From: DASPKT01 sp035626475
GTDB taxonomy: Bacteria > Pseudomonadota > Alphaproteobacteria > Azospirillales > Azospirillaceae
Length of the DNA stretch: 64,000 bases
Assembly (NCBI GenBank): GCA_035626475.1
Contig: DASPNP010000010.1
Location: 62,001 to 126,000, forward strand
Direction of reading: 5' to 3'
The translations under genes and the position numbers were made by a program. This document shows positions 40,940 to 49,300 of this stretch, piece after piece. The notes beneath the pieces are model-generated. The model did not search any database, was not told the origin of the DNA, and was given only the letters and a program-made list of their open reading frames with translations. Each line of letters starts with the position of its first letter. Position 1 is the first letter of the stretch.

Positions 40940-41938
40940 TCACTTCCTCTCGAAGAAGGCGCCGCCCTCGTTCAGCCCGAAGGCATGGGTGAAGACGTTG
41001 GGGTCGAAATATTCACGGAACAGCGTGATCTTGCCGCCCTCGACATGGAACAGGCCGAAGTAGCGCTGGTCGTAGGTGCGGCCGGTGGGGATGATCTCGC
41101 TGACGCCGTGGAACTCCACCGCCACGATCTGCGGGTCCTGTGTCGGGTAGAAGCGGATGCCCTGGGTGAAGCTGGCCTTGCCGGCGTTCTGCGGCCAGCC
41201 GGCATATTGCTTGACCAGCGCCTCGCGGCCCTCGACGCGGCGGGGGAAGCCGGCGGGGGCGTAGGGCATCTCCTGCACCGCGTCCTCGGCCCAGACGCCG
41301 TTGACGCGCGCCATGTCCTTGTCCTCGAGCCCGGTCAGGAAATCCATCACCACGGCCCGGGCCTGCTGGCGGGCGAGATAAGGCACCGGCGCCGCCCTGG
41401 CGGCCTCGGCGGCGGGGGCGAAGACGGCGCGGGTGCCGCGCTCGCCCGTCACGGTCAGGCTGTGCGAGGCGATGCGCCAGTCGCGGCCGTCGCGCACCAG
41501 CCCGTACTCGTAGCGGCCGCTGACCTGCCAGTGCAGCTCGCCGATCCAATGGTCGGCCACCACCTCAGCCGTGGCGCGGGCCGTGTCGCCCTCGACCGTG
41601 ACCCGCACCTTGTCGAGCGCGTGGCGGGTGCGGTCGAAGCCGGGCAACACGCCGGCCCACTGGGTCATCAGGGCGGCGGCGCTCTTCACCTCGGGCTGGC
41701 CGCCGGTCAGCGAGCTGTAGTCGACCCGGACCTCCGGTGCGTAGAGCCGCTCCAGCGCCTCGAACTCGTGGCGGTCGGCCAGGGTGGCGACGCTCTCCAC
41801 CACGGTCTCGATGGCGGCGGCGTCGGGGCTCTTCGGGAAGGGCGCGGCGAAGGCGGCGGTCAGGCTCAGCGACATGGCGAGGGCTCCGGCGGCGAGGGTG
41901 GAGGGGGTGACGAAGGCGGTGGGGCGGATGGCGGTCAT
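40940..41938 (-). CDS. Exported protein with two NTF2/SnoaL-like domains
   Basis: 332 residues. A signal peptide (LAAGALAMSLSLTAAFAAPF) is followed by two tandem NTF2/SnoaL-like cone domains. The first runs over about residues 40-180 (ETVVESVATLADRHEFEALER, RVDYSSLTG, HWQVSGRYEYGL) and the second over about 190-330 (VMDFLTGLEDKDMARVNGVW, MPYAPAGFPRRVEGREALV, REYFDPNVF). SnoaL-like domains may be isomerases, hydrolases or small-ligand binders. Exported double-domain forms occur often beside AraC regulators and alpha/beta hydrolases, as here. An operator-like direct repeat shared with the hydrolase gene lies 73-110 nt upstream of its start. The reaction is unknown. Confidence 0.8.
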   Translation of the reverse strand: MTAIRPTAFVTPSTLAAGALAMSLSLTAAFAAPFPKSPDAAAIETVVESVATLADRHEFEALERLYAPEVRVDYSSLTGGQPEVKSAAALMTQWAGVLPGFDRTRHALDKVRVTVEGDTARATAEVVADHWIGELHWQVSGRYEYGLVRDGRDWRIASHSLTVTGERGTRAVFAPAAEAARAAPVPYLARQQARAVVMDFLTGLEDKDMARVNGVWAEDAVQEMPYAPAGFPRRVEGREALVKQYAGWPQNAGKASFTQGIRFYPTQDPQIVAVEFHGVSEIIPTGRTYDQRYFGLFHVEGGKITLFREYFDPNVFTHAFGLNEGGAFFERK

Positions 41939-42010
41939 GGCGGCGGTTCCTTCCGGGGAGTTCCTTGGGGGCGTCGATGGCTGAACTGTGCCGCCAAGGA
42001 CGCCCGCTTG

Positions 42011-42048
42011 GATTGAAGGGGAGTGCGCGATTCTTGAAGATTCCTGCT
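42011..42048 (-). promoter_or_regulatory. AraC-type direct-repeat operator (site A)
   Basis: Two TTGAAG words (42013 and 42034) spaced exactly 21 nt lie within a 38-nt block that is nearly identical to site B at 43079-43116. Twenty-one nt is two helical turns, the classic spacing for AraC-family binding. It is 73-110 nt upstream of the NTF2-like gene and abuts the stop codon of the hydrolase gene. Confidence 0.65.
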
Positions 42049-43019
42049 CAGCGAAGGGTGGTGCGGAAGTGGTCGGCGACGAAGTCGGCGGCCTGGCGCA
42101 CCAGCTGGTCCCGGTCGTAGAAGTCGAGCTGGCCGACATCCTTCAGCCACAGCTGCGTCTTCGGGCCGGTCAGGGCGGCATGGAAGCGCTTGGCGCCGTC
42201 GGGGATGGCCGCCGCCTCGGAATGGACGATGGCGGCGGGCTTGGTGCCCAGCTTCGGCGCGATGGCGATCGCGTCGTAGCCCAGCCAGCCCTCCCAGGAA
42301 GCCAGGTTGAAGCGGTTGTCCCACTCCGGGATCAGGCCGCGGTCGCGCTCGGTGTAGTAGGGCACGTCGAACATGACGGCCGAGCGGTCGGTCTTGCTGG
42401 CGGCCGGCAGGGTCACGGCCTGGCCGGTGCGGGCCTGGCGCTCCGCCGCGTCGCGGCCGACGGCGACCAGCTTGGCGACACCCTCCCGGCCGCCATAGAC
42501 CTGGTCGACCAGGGCCCGGTCGTGCAGCCAGGGGGCGACCAGCGCCAGCGACCGCAGGTTCGGCGAGCCGGCGACCGCGTCCGCCATGTAGCCGGCGCTG
42601 GCGCAGATGCCCAGCCCGCCGATGCGGGTCGCGTCGATCTCCGGACGGGTGGCGAGATAGGCGGCGGCGGCGACGATGTCCCTGGTCTTCTCCACCGGGC
42701 TCTCCAGGTTGCGGACCGCGCCCTCGGACTGGCCCCAGCCGCGGAAGTCGAAGGCCAGCGCGGCGAAGCCCCGGTCGGCCAGCTCGGCGGCGTAGCGCGC
42801 CGGCATCTGCTCCTTGACGGTCATCCAGGCGCCGGTGACGATGACGGCCGGCAGCCTGTCGCCGGGCTTGTAGCCGTCGGGCAGGTACAGATCGCCGACC
42901 AGGCGCTGGCCCTGGCTCTCGAAGACGACGCGCTTGGAGGTGGCGGCCTCGGCGGTGCCGGACAGGGCGGTGGTGGCGAGCGCGGCGGCGGTGACGGCGG
43001 CGGCGATCAAGGTCTTCAT
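42048..43019 (-). CDS. Exported alpha/beta hydrolase, dienelactone-hydrolase-like
   Basis: 323 residues, signal peptide LIAAAVTAAALATTALSGTAEA. The fold is clear from AVIVTGAWMTVKEQMPARYA and ALAFDFRGWGQSEGAVRNLES. The nucleophile elbow GLGICASAGY places Cys139 at the nucleophile position, as in dienelactone hydrolase. At the C-terminus, where relatives I know have a catalytic His before DFYD, this protein has Gln297 (DVGQLDFYDRD). Activity may therefore be altered or use another residue. The ATG at 43019 follows GGAGACC. Its upstream region contains the same operator-like block as the neighbouring NTF2-like gene, which suggests co-regulation, probably by the AraC regulator 0.9 kb away. Confidence 0.82.
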   Translation of the reverse strand: MKTLIAAAVTAAALATTALSGTAEAATSKRVVFESQGQRLVGDLYLPDGYKPGDRLPAVIVTGAWMTVKEQMPARYAAELADRGFAALAFDFRGWGQSEGAVRNLESPVEKTRDIVAAAAYLATRPEIDATRIGGLGICASAGYMADAVAGSPNLRSLALVAPWLHDRALVDQVYGGREGVAKLVAVGRDAAERQARTGQAVTLPAASKTDRSAVMFDVPYYTERDRGLIPEWDNRFNLASWEGWLGYDAIAIAPKLGTKPAAIVHSEAAAIPDGAKRFHAALTGPKTQLWLKDVGQLDFYDRDQLVRQAADFVADHFRTTLR

Positions 43020-43078
43020 GATGGTCTCCATCGGTGTGGGTTTCGATGGAGGGATCATCGCGGAACGCCGGCCCCGGT

Positions 43079-43116
43079 GATTGAAGGGGCCTGCCGAGTT
43101 CTTGAAGATTCCTGCT
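43079..43116 (-). promoter_or_regulatory. AraC-type direct-repeat operator (site B)
   Basis: TTGAAG at 43081 and 43102, again 21 nt apart, followed by ATTCCTGCT. About 31 of 38 bases match site A. It lies 60-97 nt upstream of the alpha/beta hydrolase start. Confidence 0.65.
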
Positions 43117-43147
43117 GTTCGGGGGGCTCCTGGCACTGGGCCGCTGG

Positions 43148-43341
43148 CAGCGTTGATGCTGTGCGTCCTTCGACAGGCTCAGGATGAGGGCCGGGGTGCT
43201 GCTCCCGGCCATCGTCAGCGTTGGCGGTGTGCGTCCTTCGACAGGCTCAGGATGAGGGGGAATTGTGCTGCTCCCGGCGAAGAAGCCGGGCGTGCCTGGC
43301 ATCCCCCCTCCCTCATCCTGAGCTTGTCGAAGGACGCACCA
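43148..43341. repeat. Composite inverted repeat, copy 4 (double left arm)
   Basis: Left arms at 43157-43189 and 43228-43260 (each GTGCGTCCTTCGACAGGCTC), each followed by GTGCTGCTCCCGGC. The right arm is at 43309-43340 (CTCATCCTGAGCTTGTCGAAG) preceded by GTGCCTGGCATCCCCCC. The layout is the same as copy 2. With operator site B it accounts for most of the 349-nt gap 43020-43368; I see no gene there. Confidence 0.87.
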
Positions 43342-43368
43342 CGGCCCAGCCTCTCCCGACCCGCCCCC

Positions 43369-43842
43369 TCACGCCGTCAGCGCGGCCACCCTGGCGTCCA
43401 GCACCCGCCGCGCGTCGGCCGGGGAGAGTTCGACCTGCAGGCCGCGCTGGCCGCCATTCATGAAGACGGTGTCGTGGGCCAGGGCCGATTCCTCCAGGGC
43501 GGTCGGCACGGCGCGCTTCTGGCCGAAGGGGCTGATGCCGCCGACCACGAAGCCGGTCAGACGCTCGGCGTCGGCCGGCTTCATCATCTGGGCGGACTTG
43601 GCGCCGAACACCGCCGCCAGCTTCTTCATGGAGACCTCGCGGTCGGACGGCAGCACGACGCACACCGGCTTGCCGTCGGCCAGCGCCATCAGCGTCTTCA
43701 GCACCCGGGCGGGCGGCGCCCCCAGCGCCTCGGCCGCCTGCAGGCCGATGCGCTCGGCGTTGGGGTCGTAGTCGTAGCTGTGGAGCTTGAAGGCCACGCC
43801 CGCCTTCTCCAGCGCGAGCGTGGCGCGGGTCGTCCGCGACAT
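43369..43842 (-). CDS. ybaK: YbaK/EbsC-family aminoacyl-tRNA deacylase
   Basis: 157 residues, a single YbaK/ProX editing domain. VLKTLMALADGKPVCVVLPSD includes the conserved Lys of the active site, KKLAAVFGAKSAQMM follows, and FVVGGISPFGQKRAVPTALEE is the family signature. YbaK hydrolyses Cys-tRNA(Pro) made by mischarging of prolyl-tRNA synthetase, acting in trans in the cytosol. The ATG at 43842 follows GGAGAATG. It is 51 nt downstream of the AraC-type gene on the same strand and may be co-transcribed, though it is a housekeeping gene by function. Confidence 0.9.
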   Translation of the reverse strand: MSRTTRATLALEKAGVAFKLHSYDYDPNAERIGLQAAEALGAPPARVLKTLMALADGKPVCVVLPSDREVSMKKLAAVFGAKSAQMMKPADAERLTGFVVGGISPFGQKRAVPTALEESALAHDTVFMNGGQRGLQVELSPADARRVLDARVAALTA

Positions 43843-43893
43843 CGGGTCATTCTCCGGCCGTCACGGTACCCGAGCCTAGCGGCGGGCCCGAGG

Positions 43894-44793
43894 TCACGCA
43901 ACCGGGCGCGGCGCGGCCAGGGCGGCCGTGCGGAACTCCTTGGGCGTCTGGCCGGTCAGGCGCTTGAAGATGCGGGAGAAGTGCGGCTGGTCGGCGAAGC
44001 CGCAGCTGAGCGCCACGTCGATCAGTGGTCGGCCGCGATCGGACAGCATCCGCTTCGCCTGCTCCACCCTATAGTCCATGACGAACTGGTAGGGGCTGTC
44101 GCCAAGGACCTCCTTGAACAGGCGCGAGAAATGGGCGGGGCTCAGGCCGGCCTCGCGGGCCATGTCCTCGATGGTGATGGGCTCGCCGAAGCGGGCCTCG
44201 ACGAAGTCCAGCACGCGCTTGTAGTGCGAGGCGGTGAAGCCACCGCTGAACTCCAGGGCTTCCGAGCGCTCCTCGCCGTAGCGCTGCAGCAGCTTCACCA
44301 GGAAGACGCGGGCGAGGCTCTCGTACATCACCTCCGACCCGGTGGCGCGGGTGCGCAGCGCGTCCAGCAGCATCGAGCCGGCCGCGCAGAGGTCGGAATC
44401 CTCCGCCTGGGGCACGTCGCGCAGCTGCCGTGCGGTGAGGATCAGCCCCAGCTCGGAGCGGGCGAAACGGTCCAGCCGTCCCGGATCGATGGTGATGACG
44501 ATGACCTTCGAGCGCGCGTGCCAGTGCCAGCCCGACCGGATGCCGGCGGGGGTCAGCACGATCTCGTGGAGACGGTAGGTGAAGTCGCGGTGGACGCCGT
44601 CGCGCCAGTTCTCCACCCGGTGCGGCTCCTCCTTCAGGTTCAGCAGCAGATGGTGCTGGTCGAAGACCGCGATGGGCATGCCGGCGGGCTCGGCCTCGAA
44701 GAACTCCAGGTTCAGCAGTTCCGCCGCCCGTGGCCGCACCACGTCGAAGCTGCGCAGCAGCGCCGCCGACGGGTAGATGTCCTGGTAGCGCAT
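43894..44793 (-). CDS. AraC-family regulator with cupin-like sensor domain
   Basis: 299 residues. The N-terminal half is a cupin-like sensory domain (DFTYRLHEIVLTPAGIRSGW, then HWHARSK). The C-terminal ~100 residues are a double helix-turn-helix of the AraC/XylS type (ITIEDMAREAGLSPAHFSRLF and DVALSCGFADQPHFSRIFKR). The start at 44793 follows GGGAGGGG; the upstream frame to 44847 has no ribosome site. It is the likely regulator of the NTF2-like and alpha/beta-hydrolase genes, which share a direct repeat with AraC-type spacing. Its ligand is unknown. Confidence 0.87.
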   Translation of the reverse strand: MRYQDIYPSAALLRSFDVVRPRAAELLNLEFFEAEPAGMPIAVFDQHHLLLNLKEEPHRVENWRDGVHRDFTYRLHEIVLTPAGIRSGWHWHARSKVIVITIDPGRLDRFARSELGLILTARQLRDVPQAEDSDLCAAGSMLLDALRTRATGSEVMYESLARVFLVKLLQRYGEERSEALEFSGGFTASHYKRVLDFVEARFGEPITIEDMAREAGLSPAHFSRLFKEVLGDSPYQFVMDYRVEQAKRMLSDRGRPLIDVALSCGFADQPHFSRIFKRLTGQTPKEFRTAALAAPRPVA

Positions 44794-44872
44794 GCGATCC
44801 CCTCCCGACCCGGCCCAAGAGCCTAGGCCGTTCCCGCCGGCCAGCAAGCGGTCTTTCGGGAAAAGGGCGGCC

Positions 44873-45304
44873 TCAGGCGGAGGCGGAGGGCAGGCGGTGG
44901 GCGGGGGGTGCCGCGATGCCCCCGCCCATCCGGATCTCGCTCAGGCACTGGCCCAGCCGCTGCATGAAGGTGGCGGGCATGAAGGGCTTGGAGATCAGCC
45001 CCACCCGCCGCAGCCCGCCCAGCCGCCGCATCACCTCGGCGCTGGTATAGGCGGTGACGAAGACGACCGGCACCTCCGCCAGGGCCGGCATGCGGCGCAG
45101 GCGCCGGCAGAGCTCCAGCCCGCACTCCTCCCCCAGCCGGATGTCCATCAGGACGGCCGTGGGCGCCAGCGACGCCGCCGCCTCCAGGCATTCGGCCCCC
45201 GAACGGACCGCCAGCACGGCGAATCCGGCCTTGCGGACCAGCATCGCCATGAGGCTGCGGGCCATGTCCTCGTCCTCGACGATCAGGATCGTGCGGTCCG
45301 TCAT
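44873..45304 (-). CDS. Single-domain response regulator (CheY-like)
   Basis: 143 residues, one receiver domain with no output. It has the acidic pocket VEDEDMARS, phospho-acceptor Asp54 (AVLMDIRLGEECG), Thr in FVTAYTS and Lys in GLISKPFMPATF. A short Ala/Pro-rich tail follows. It starts 5 nt after the stop of the PilZ response regulator, so the two are an operon. Stand-alone receivers usually act by protein-protein contact, for example in phosphorelays or motility control. No kinase is adjacent. Confidence 0.87.
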   Translation of the reverse strand: MTDRTILIVEDEDMARSLMAMLVRKAGFAVLAVRSGAECLEAAASLAPTAVLMDIRLGEECGLELCRRLRRMPALAEVPVVFVTAYTSAEVMRRLGGLRRVGLISKPFMPATFMQRLGQCLSEIRMGGGIAAPPAHRLPSASA

Positions 45305-45309
45305 GGCGG

Positions 45310-46116
45310 TCAGTGGCAGTCGAGGAAGCGCAGGCGGCAGCGGGAGCCCTCCGTCTCCGCCTCGACACCGACGATCGCGGCGGGACGGCACCAGAAGCGG
45401 CCGGGGCTGGTGACTTCGCAGCGGTCGCCCTCGGCCGGCATCAGATCGGCGGGGCCGACGAGCGCGCAGCCGCCGGTGGAGATGTCCTGGAGCTTGGCGG
45501 CGAAAGCGCGGCCGTTCCAGACGACGAAGCAGCCGTCGCGCAGCGGCACGCGCGGGTGGCGGCGGCGCTCGTCGGGGACGGGAGACGGTTCGGCCAGGTC
45601 CCGCGCCAGCCGCTCGAACCACCAGCCGGCGCGCAGCCACAGCCGCTCGTCCTTGCCGCCGGCCGACTGCGCCGCGGCGAAGCACCAGGCGGCGGAGTCG
45701 GCGAAGCGGCCGGCCATGTCCCCGGCATCCGCCGTCCCGGCCGCCGCTTCGGCCAGCCGGCGGGCGAAATCGTCGGCGAACCCCTCGATCCGGAAAGGCT
45801 TGGGCAGGAAGCTCGTATGCTCGAACCGGTCGAGCAGGGCGCCGGCGCGGGCCTCGGGCTGGGCGGAGACCACCACCACGGGCACCCGTCGCGACTCCGA
45901 CGCCTCGCGCAGCCGCTCCAGCACCTCGACGCCGGAGAGGCCGGGCATCAGCAGATCCAGCACGATGGCGTCGGGATTGACCGTCCGGAGCGCCTCCAGG
46001 CACTCCTCGCCGCTGGCGCAGGCATGCGTCTCGTAGCCGCTGCGCGCCAGCAATGCCGCCAGCAGCGCCCGCGTGGCGGCCTCGTCCTCGACAACCAGCA
46101 CCAGCCCCTTGTCCAT
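45310..46116 (-). CDS. Response regulator with PilZ (cyclic-di-GMP-binding) output domain
   Basis: 268 residues. The receiver domain at 1-120 has Asp54 (AIVLDLLMPGLSG) and Lys106 (SFLPKPFRI). After an Ala-rich linker, a PilZ domain runs over about 183-265. It keeps both cyclic-di-GMP contact motifs: RxxxR at 185-189 (within ERRRHPRV) and DxSxxG at 211-216 (DISTGG). The protein can therefore combine a phosphorylation signal with the second messenger. It is transcribed divergently from the 4303-residue adhesin-like gene (200 nt between starts), which suggests a link to surface attachment. The ATG at 46116 follows GGGAGGGG. Confidence 0.87.
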   Translation of the reverse strand: MDKGLVLVVEDEAATRALLAALLARSGYETHACASGEECLEALRTVNPDAIVLDLLMPGLSGVEVLERLREASESRRVPVVVVSAQPEARAGALLDRFEHTSFLPKPFRIEGFADDFARRLAEAAAGTADAGDMAGRFADSAAWCFAAAQSAGGKDERLWLRAGWWFERLARDLAEPSPVPDERRRHPRVPLRDGCFVVWNGRAFAAKLQDISTGGCALVGPADLMPAEGDRCEVTSPGRFWCRPAAIVGVEAETEGSRCRLRFLDCH

Positions 46117-46230
46117 GCCGTCCCCTCCCGTCCGATGAGCAAAGGGTGGGGGATCAGAAGTTCATAATCAGTTAAGGTTTTGCGCGCGGATGGCCCGTGT
46201 TCCACACGCCCAAGGTTAAGGGCGGTTCAC

Positions 46231-46316
46231 AATCCTATCCCTCAGGATGGGAATAATATTAACCCTCATTCCCCTAGGATGGAGGCGTACCAAAGCTTCG
46301 TCACTGGCCGGCCATC
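46231..46316 (+). promoter_or_regulatory. Structured leader of the giant adhesin-like gene, no proper ribosome site
   Basis: An 8-bp hairpin (46233-46252) pairs UCCUAUCC with GGAUGGGA around CUCA. AGGATGG occurs at 46244 and again at 46276, 32 nt apart, and CCCTCA is also repeated. A GGAGG at 46281-46285 is the only ribosome-site-like word, but it is 31 nt from the ATG, and a TGGCCGGCCA palindrome lies immediately before the start. No alternative in-frame start exists downstream of the TAG at 46275. Translational control is plausible. Confidence 0.45.
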
Positions 46317-49300
46317 ATGAAATCGCGCGCGAAGAACAGCAAAAACCGTAAAGAACAAGTTAATTCCAAGCACAAGCTGAGTCTCGCGCTCGAGCCCCGT
46401 TACATGTTCGATGCGGCCGCCGCTGTAACGGCGGCCCATATCGCGGCCGAACCCGCGGCCGATCCCGTGAATATGGCCGCCGATACTGGCATCCAGGCCG
46501 ACCATGCGCTGATCGACGCGCTGCTGCAGGCGCAGGCGCCGGCCGAAGAGGCGCCCCAGACCCTGCCGACGGCGGAGGCGGCCGGGGCGCCCCCGGTGGA
46601 GATCGCCTTCATCGACGCCGCCGTGCCGGGCGCGGACAAGCTCGCCGCCGGGCTGCGGCCGGGGATTGAGCTGGTGACGCTCGACCCGGCGCGCGACGGG
46701 CTCTCGCAGATGGCCGAGGCGCTGCGCGGGCGCACCGACATCGCCGCCATCCATGTGCTGGGCCATGCCGACGACGGGCTGATGATCCTGGGCAGCGGCG
46801 CCTGGGACGCGGCCGGGCTGGACGCCCGCGCCGACGATCTGGCGGCCATCGGCCGGTCGCTGGCGGCCGGCGGCGACATCCTGCTCTATGGCTGCGATCT
46901 GGGCGCGGGCGCCGAGGGCGCGGCGTTCCTGAACCGGATGGCGGATCTCACCGGCGCCGACGTGGCCGCCTCGACGGACGCGACGGGAGCGGCGCGCCTG
47001 GGCGGCGACTGGGACCTGGAGGCGCAGCGCGGCACGGTCGAATCGGCCGGCGCGCTCACCGACGGAGCCGCCTTCGACGATCTGCTGACCAGCCCGCTCG
47101 ACGGCGCCAGCGGCTGGACGCCGGTGCTGCTGGCCGAGCCCAACAACGACAGCCAGGCCAAGTCGGCCGACACCGACCTGATCGGCAAATCCACCCACGC
47201 CGTCCTCTACACCCGCTTCAGCGACAACGGCACGGCCGCCACATCCGACGACACGCTGTCCTTCCGCATCCGCATCAACAACCCGACCGGCGCCAGCACC
47301 TTCGGCGGCGTGGCGGTGGTGGGCGTCGACGCCAACAATGACGGCAGGGCCGACATCTTCCTCAGCGTCGACGGGCGCAACAACGGCCAGGTCATCCGCA
47401 TCCTCGACCCCGGCACGGGGATGAACAACTCGCCGAACACCACCACGACGGCGCCGCTGCCGGTGGGCTGGCTGCCGAACAACGGCGTCTACGGCTTCAC
47501 CGCCAGCAACTACAAGGCGGTTGCGGTCTCCAGCACGACCGACCCGCAGTGGGACGGCACCACCGACCTCGGCCCCGACGGCGACAGCGACCTGTTCGTC
47601 AGCTTCAGCGTGCCGATGGCCGACATCGCCACGGTGCTGGCCAAGGCCTCGCCCGCCAACCGCACCGGCGTGGTCGGTCCGCGCGGCACGGCGGGCATCG
47701 CCGGTTTCACCAAGGACACATCCGTCCGCTACATCGTCATGACCCAGACCCAGCCGGGCCCGCTGAATGGCGACATCGGCGGCGTCAACGGCGGCAACGG
47801 CAGCACCTCGACCTTCGCCCAGCTGGGCGCCACGACCGCGCTGATGACCCCGTCGGCGCCCGTGGCGGCCGGCAAGGGCGTGTCGGTCGCCGCCACCATC
47901 GGCGACGGCAACCTCTCGGCCGCCGAGGATGATTCCGTCACCATCAGCGGCACCGCCACCGCCGAGGTCGCGGCCGGCGACTGGGTGAAGGTGACGGTGT
48001 CCGACGGCACCAACGCCGACGTGGTGCGCTACGTCCAGGTCACCGCCGGCAAGACCTGGACCGCCAGCGGCGTGGACCTGTCCTCGCTGAACGACTCGCT
48101 GCCGGCGCTGAGCGTGAAGGCGGAGCTCTGGACCACCGGCACGGCGGCCGGCACCAAGGTGGCGGGCTCCAGCGGCGGCTCCACCACCGTCCTGCACGAC
48201 AAGACGCCGCCCGTGGTGACCGTCGCCTCCATCGCCACGGCCGGCACGCCCGTCATCAGCGGCACGTCGGACCTGGCGGCGGGCTCGCTGGTGACCGTCA
48301 CGGTCGATCCCGACAATGATTCCGGCACGGCGGACAGTGTCGTCTGGCGCACCACCGTGGGCTCGGGCGGCGCCTGGTCGATCGACACGGCGTCGGCGCG
48401 GCCCTTCTCCGGCACCATGGCCTCCTCCGGCCTGACCGGCAGCGCGAAGATCACCGCCACGGCCCGCGACACGGCCGGCAACGACGGCACCGGCACCGGG
48501 CTGAACCAGCCGACGGTGACGGCGCTCGCCACCGTGAACCCGCGCCCGGCCATATCAGGCACCTGGACCAACATCGCCGGCGACGTGCTGACGGTGAAGG
48601 TCGGCAGCGGCACCACCTATACCGTGGGCGCCAACCTGGTGGTCAGCGGCAACAGCTGGACCCTGACCCCGGCCGCCGACCTGGCCCTGGGCGCCAACGA
48701 GGTCGTCGCCACCGTCACGCGCGGCGGCACCTCGGTCACCGATTCCTCCAGCAACGAGGTCACCTACGCCGCCGGCCCGACCATCACCATCACGGGCGGC
48801 GCCTCGGTCGGCAGCAGCGCGCTGCGCCCGACCATCGCCGGCACCTCCTCGGTGCTGAACGGCACGGTGATCCTGCGCCTGGACCCCGGCAACGACGGCG
48901 CGCTGTCCGACGCCGTGACCTACTCGGTCGCGACCAACGGCACCGGCGCCTGGACGCTGGACACGGCGACCGCCGCCGCCATTTCCGGCAGCGCCCCGGC
49001 CAACGGCTTCAACGGCGCGGTCGGCGTGCTGGCGACCGCCAGCACGGGTGCCGGCAGCGCCACCGCCGCGCAGCTGCTGACCGTGACGCAGCCGACCATC
49101 GCCGTCTCCTCCATCGTCACAACCGCCAGCGCCGGCAATGCCGCCGCCGTGCTGATGACCGGCGACAGCGTGCTGAACGCGGCCGAGGACGTCTCGGTGA
49201 AGGTCACCGGCACCTCCACCGCCACGGCGGGCTCGACCGTCAATTTGGTGGTCTCGGACGCCAACGGCAGCCGCGTGACCGGCACCGCCACGGTGCAGGC

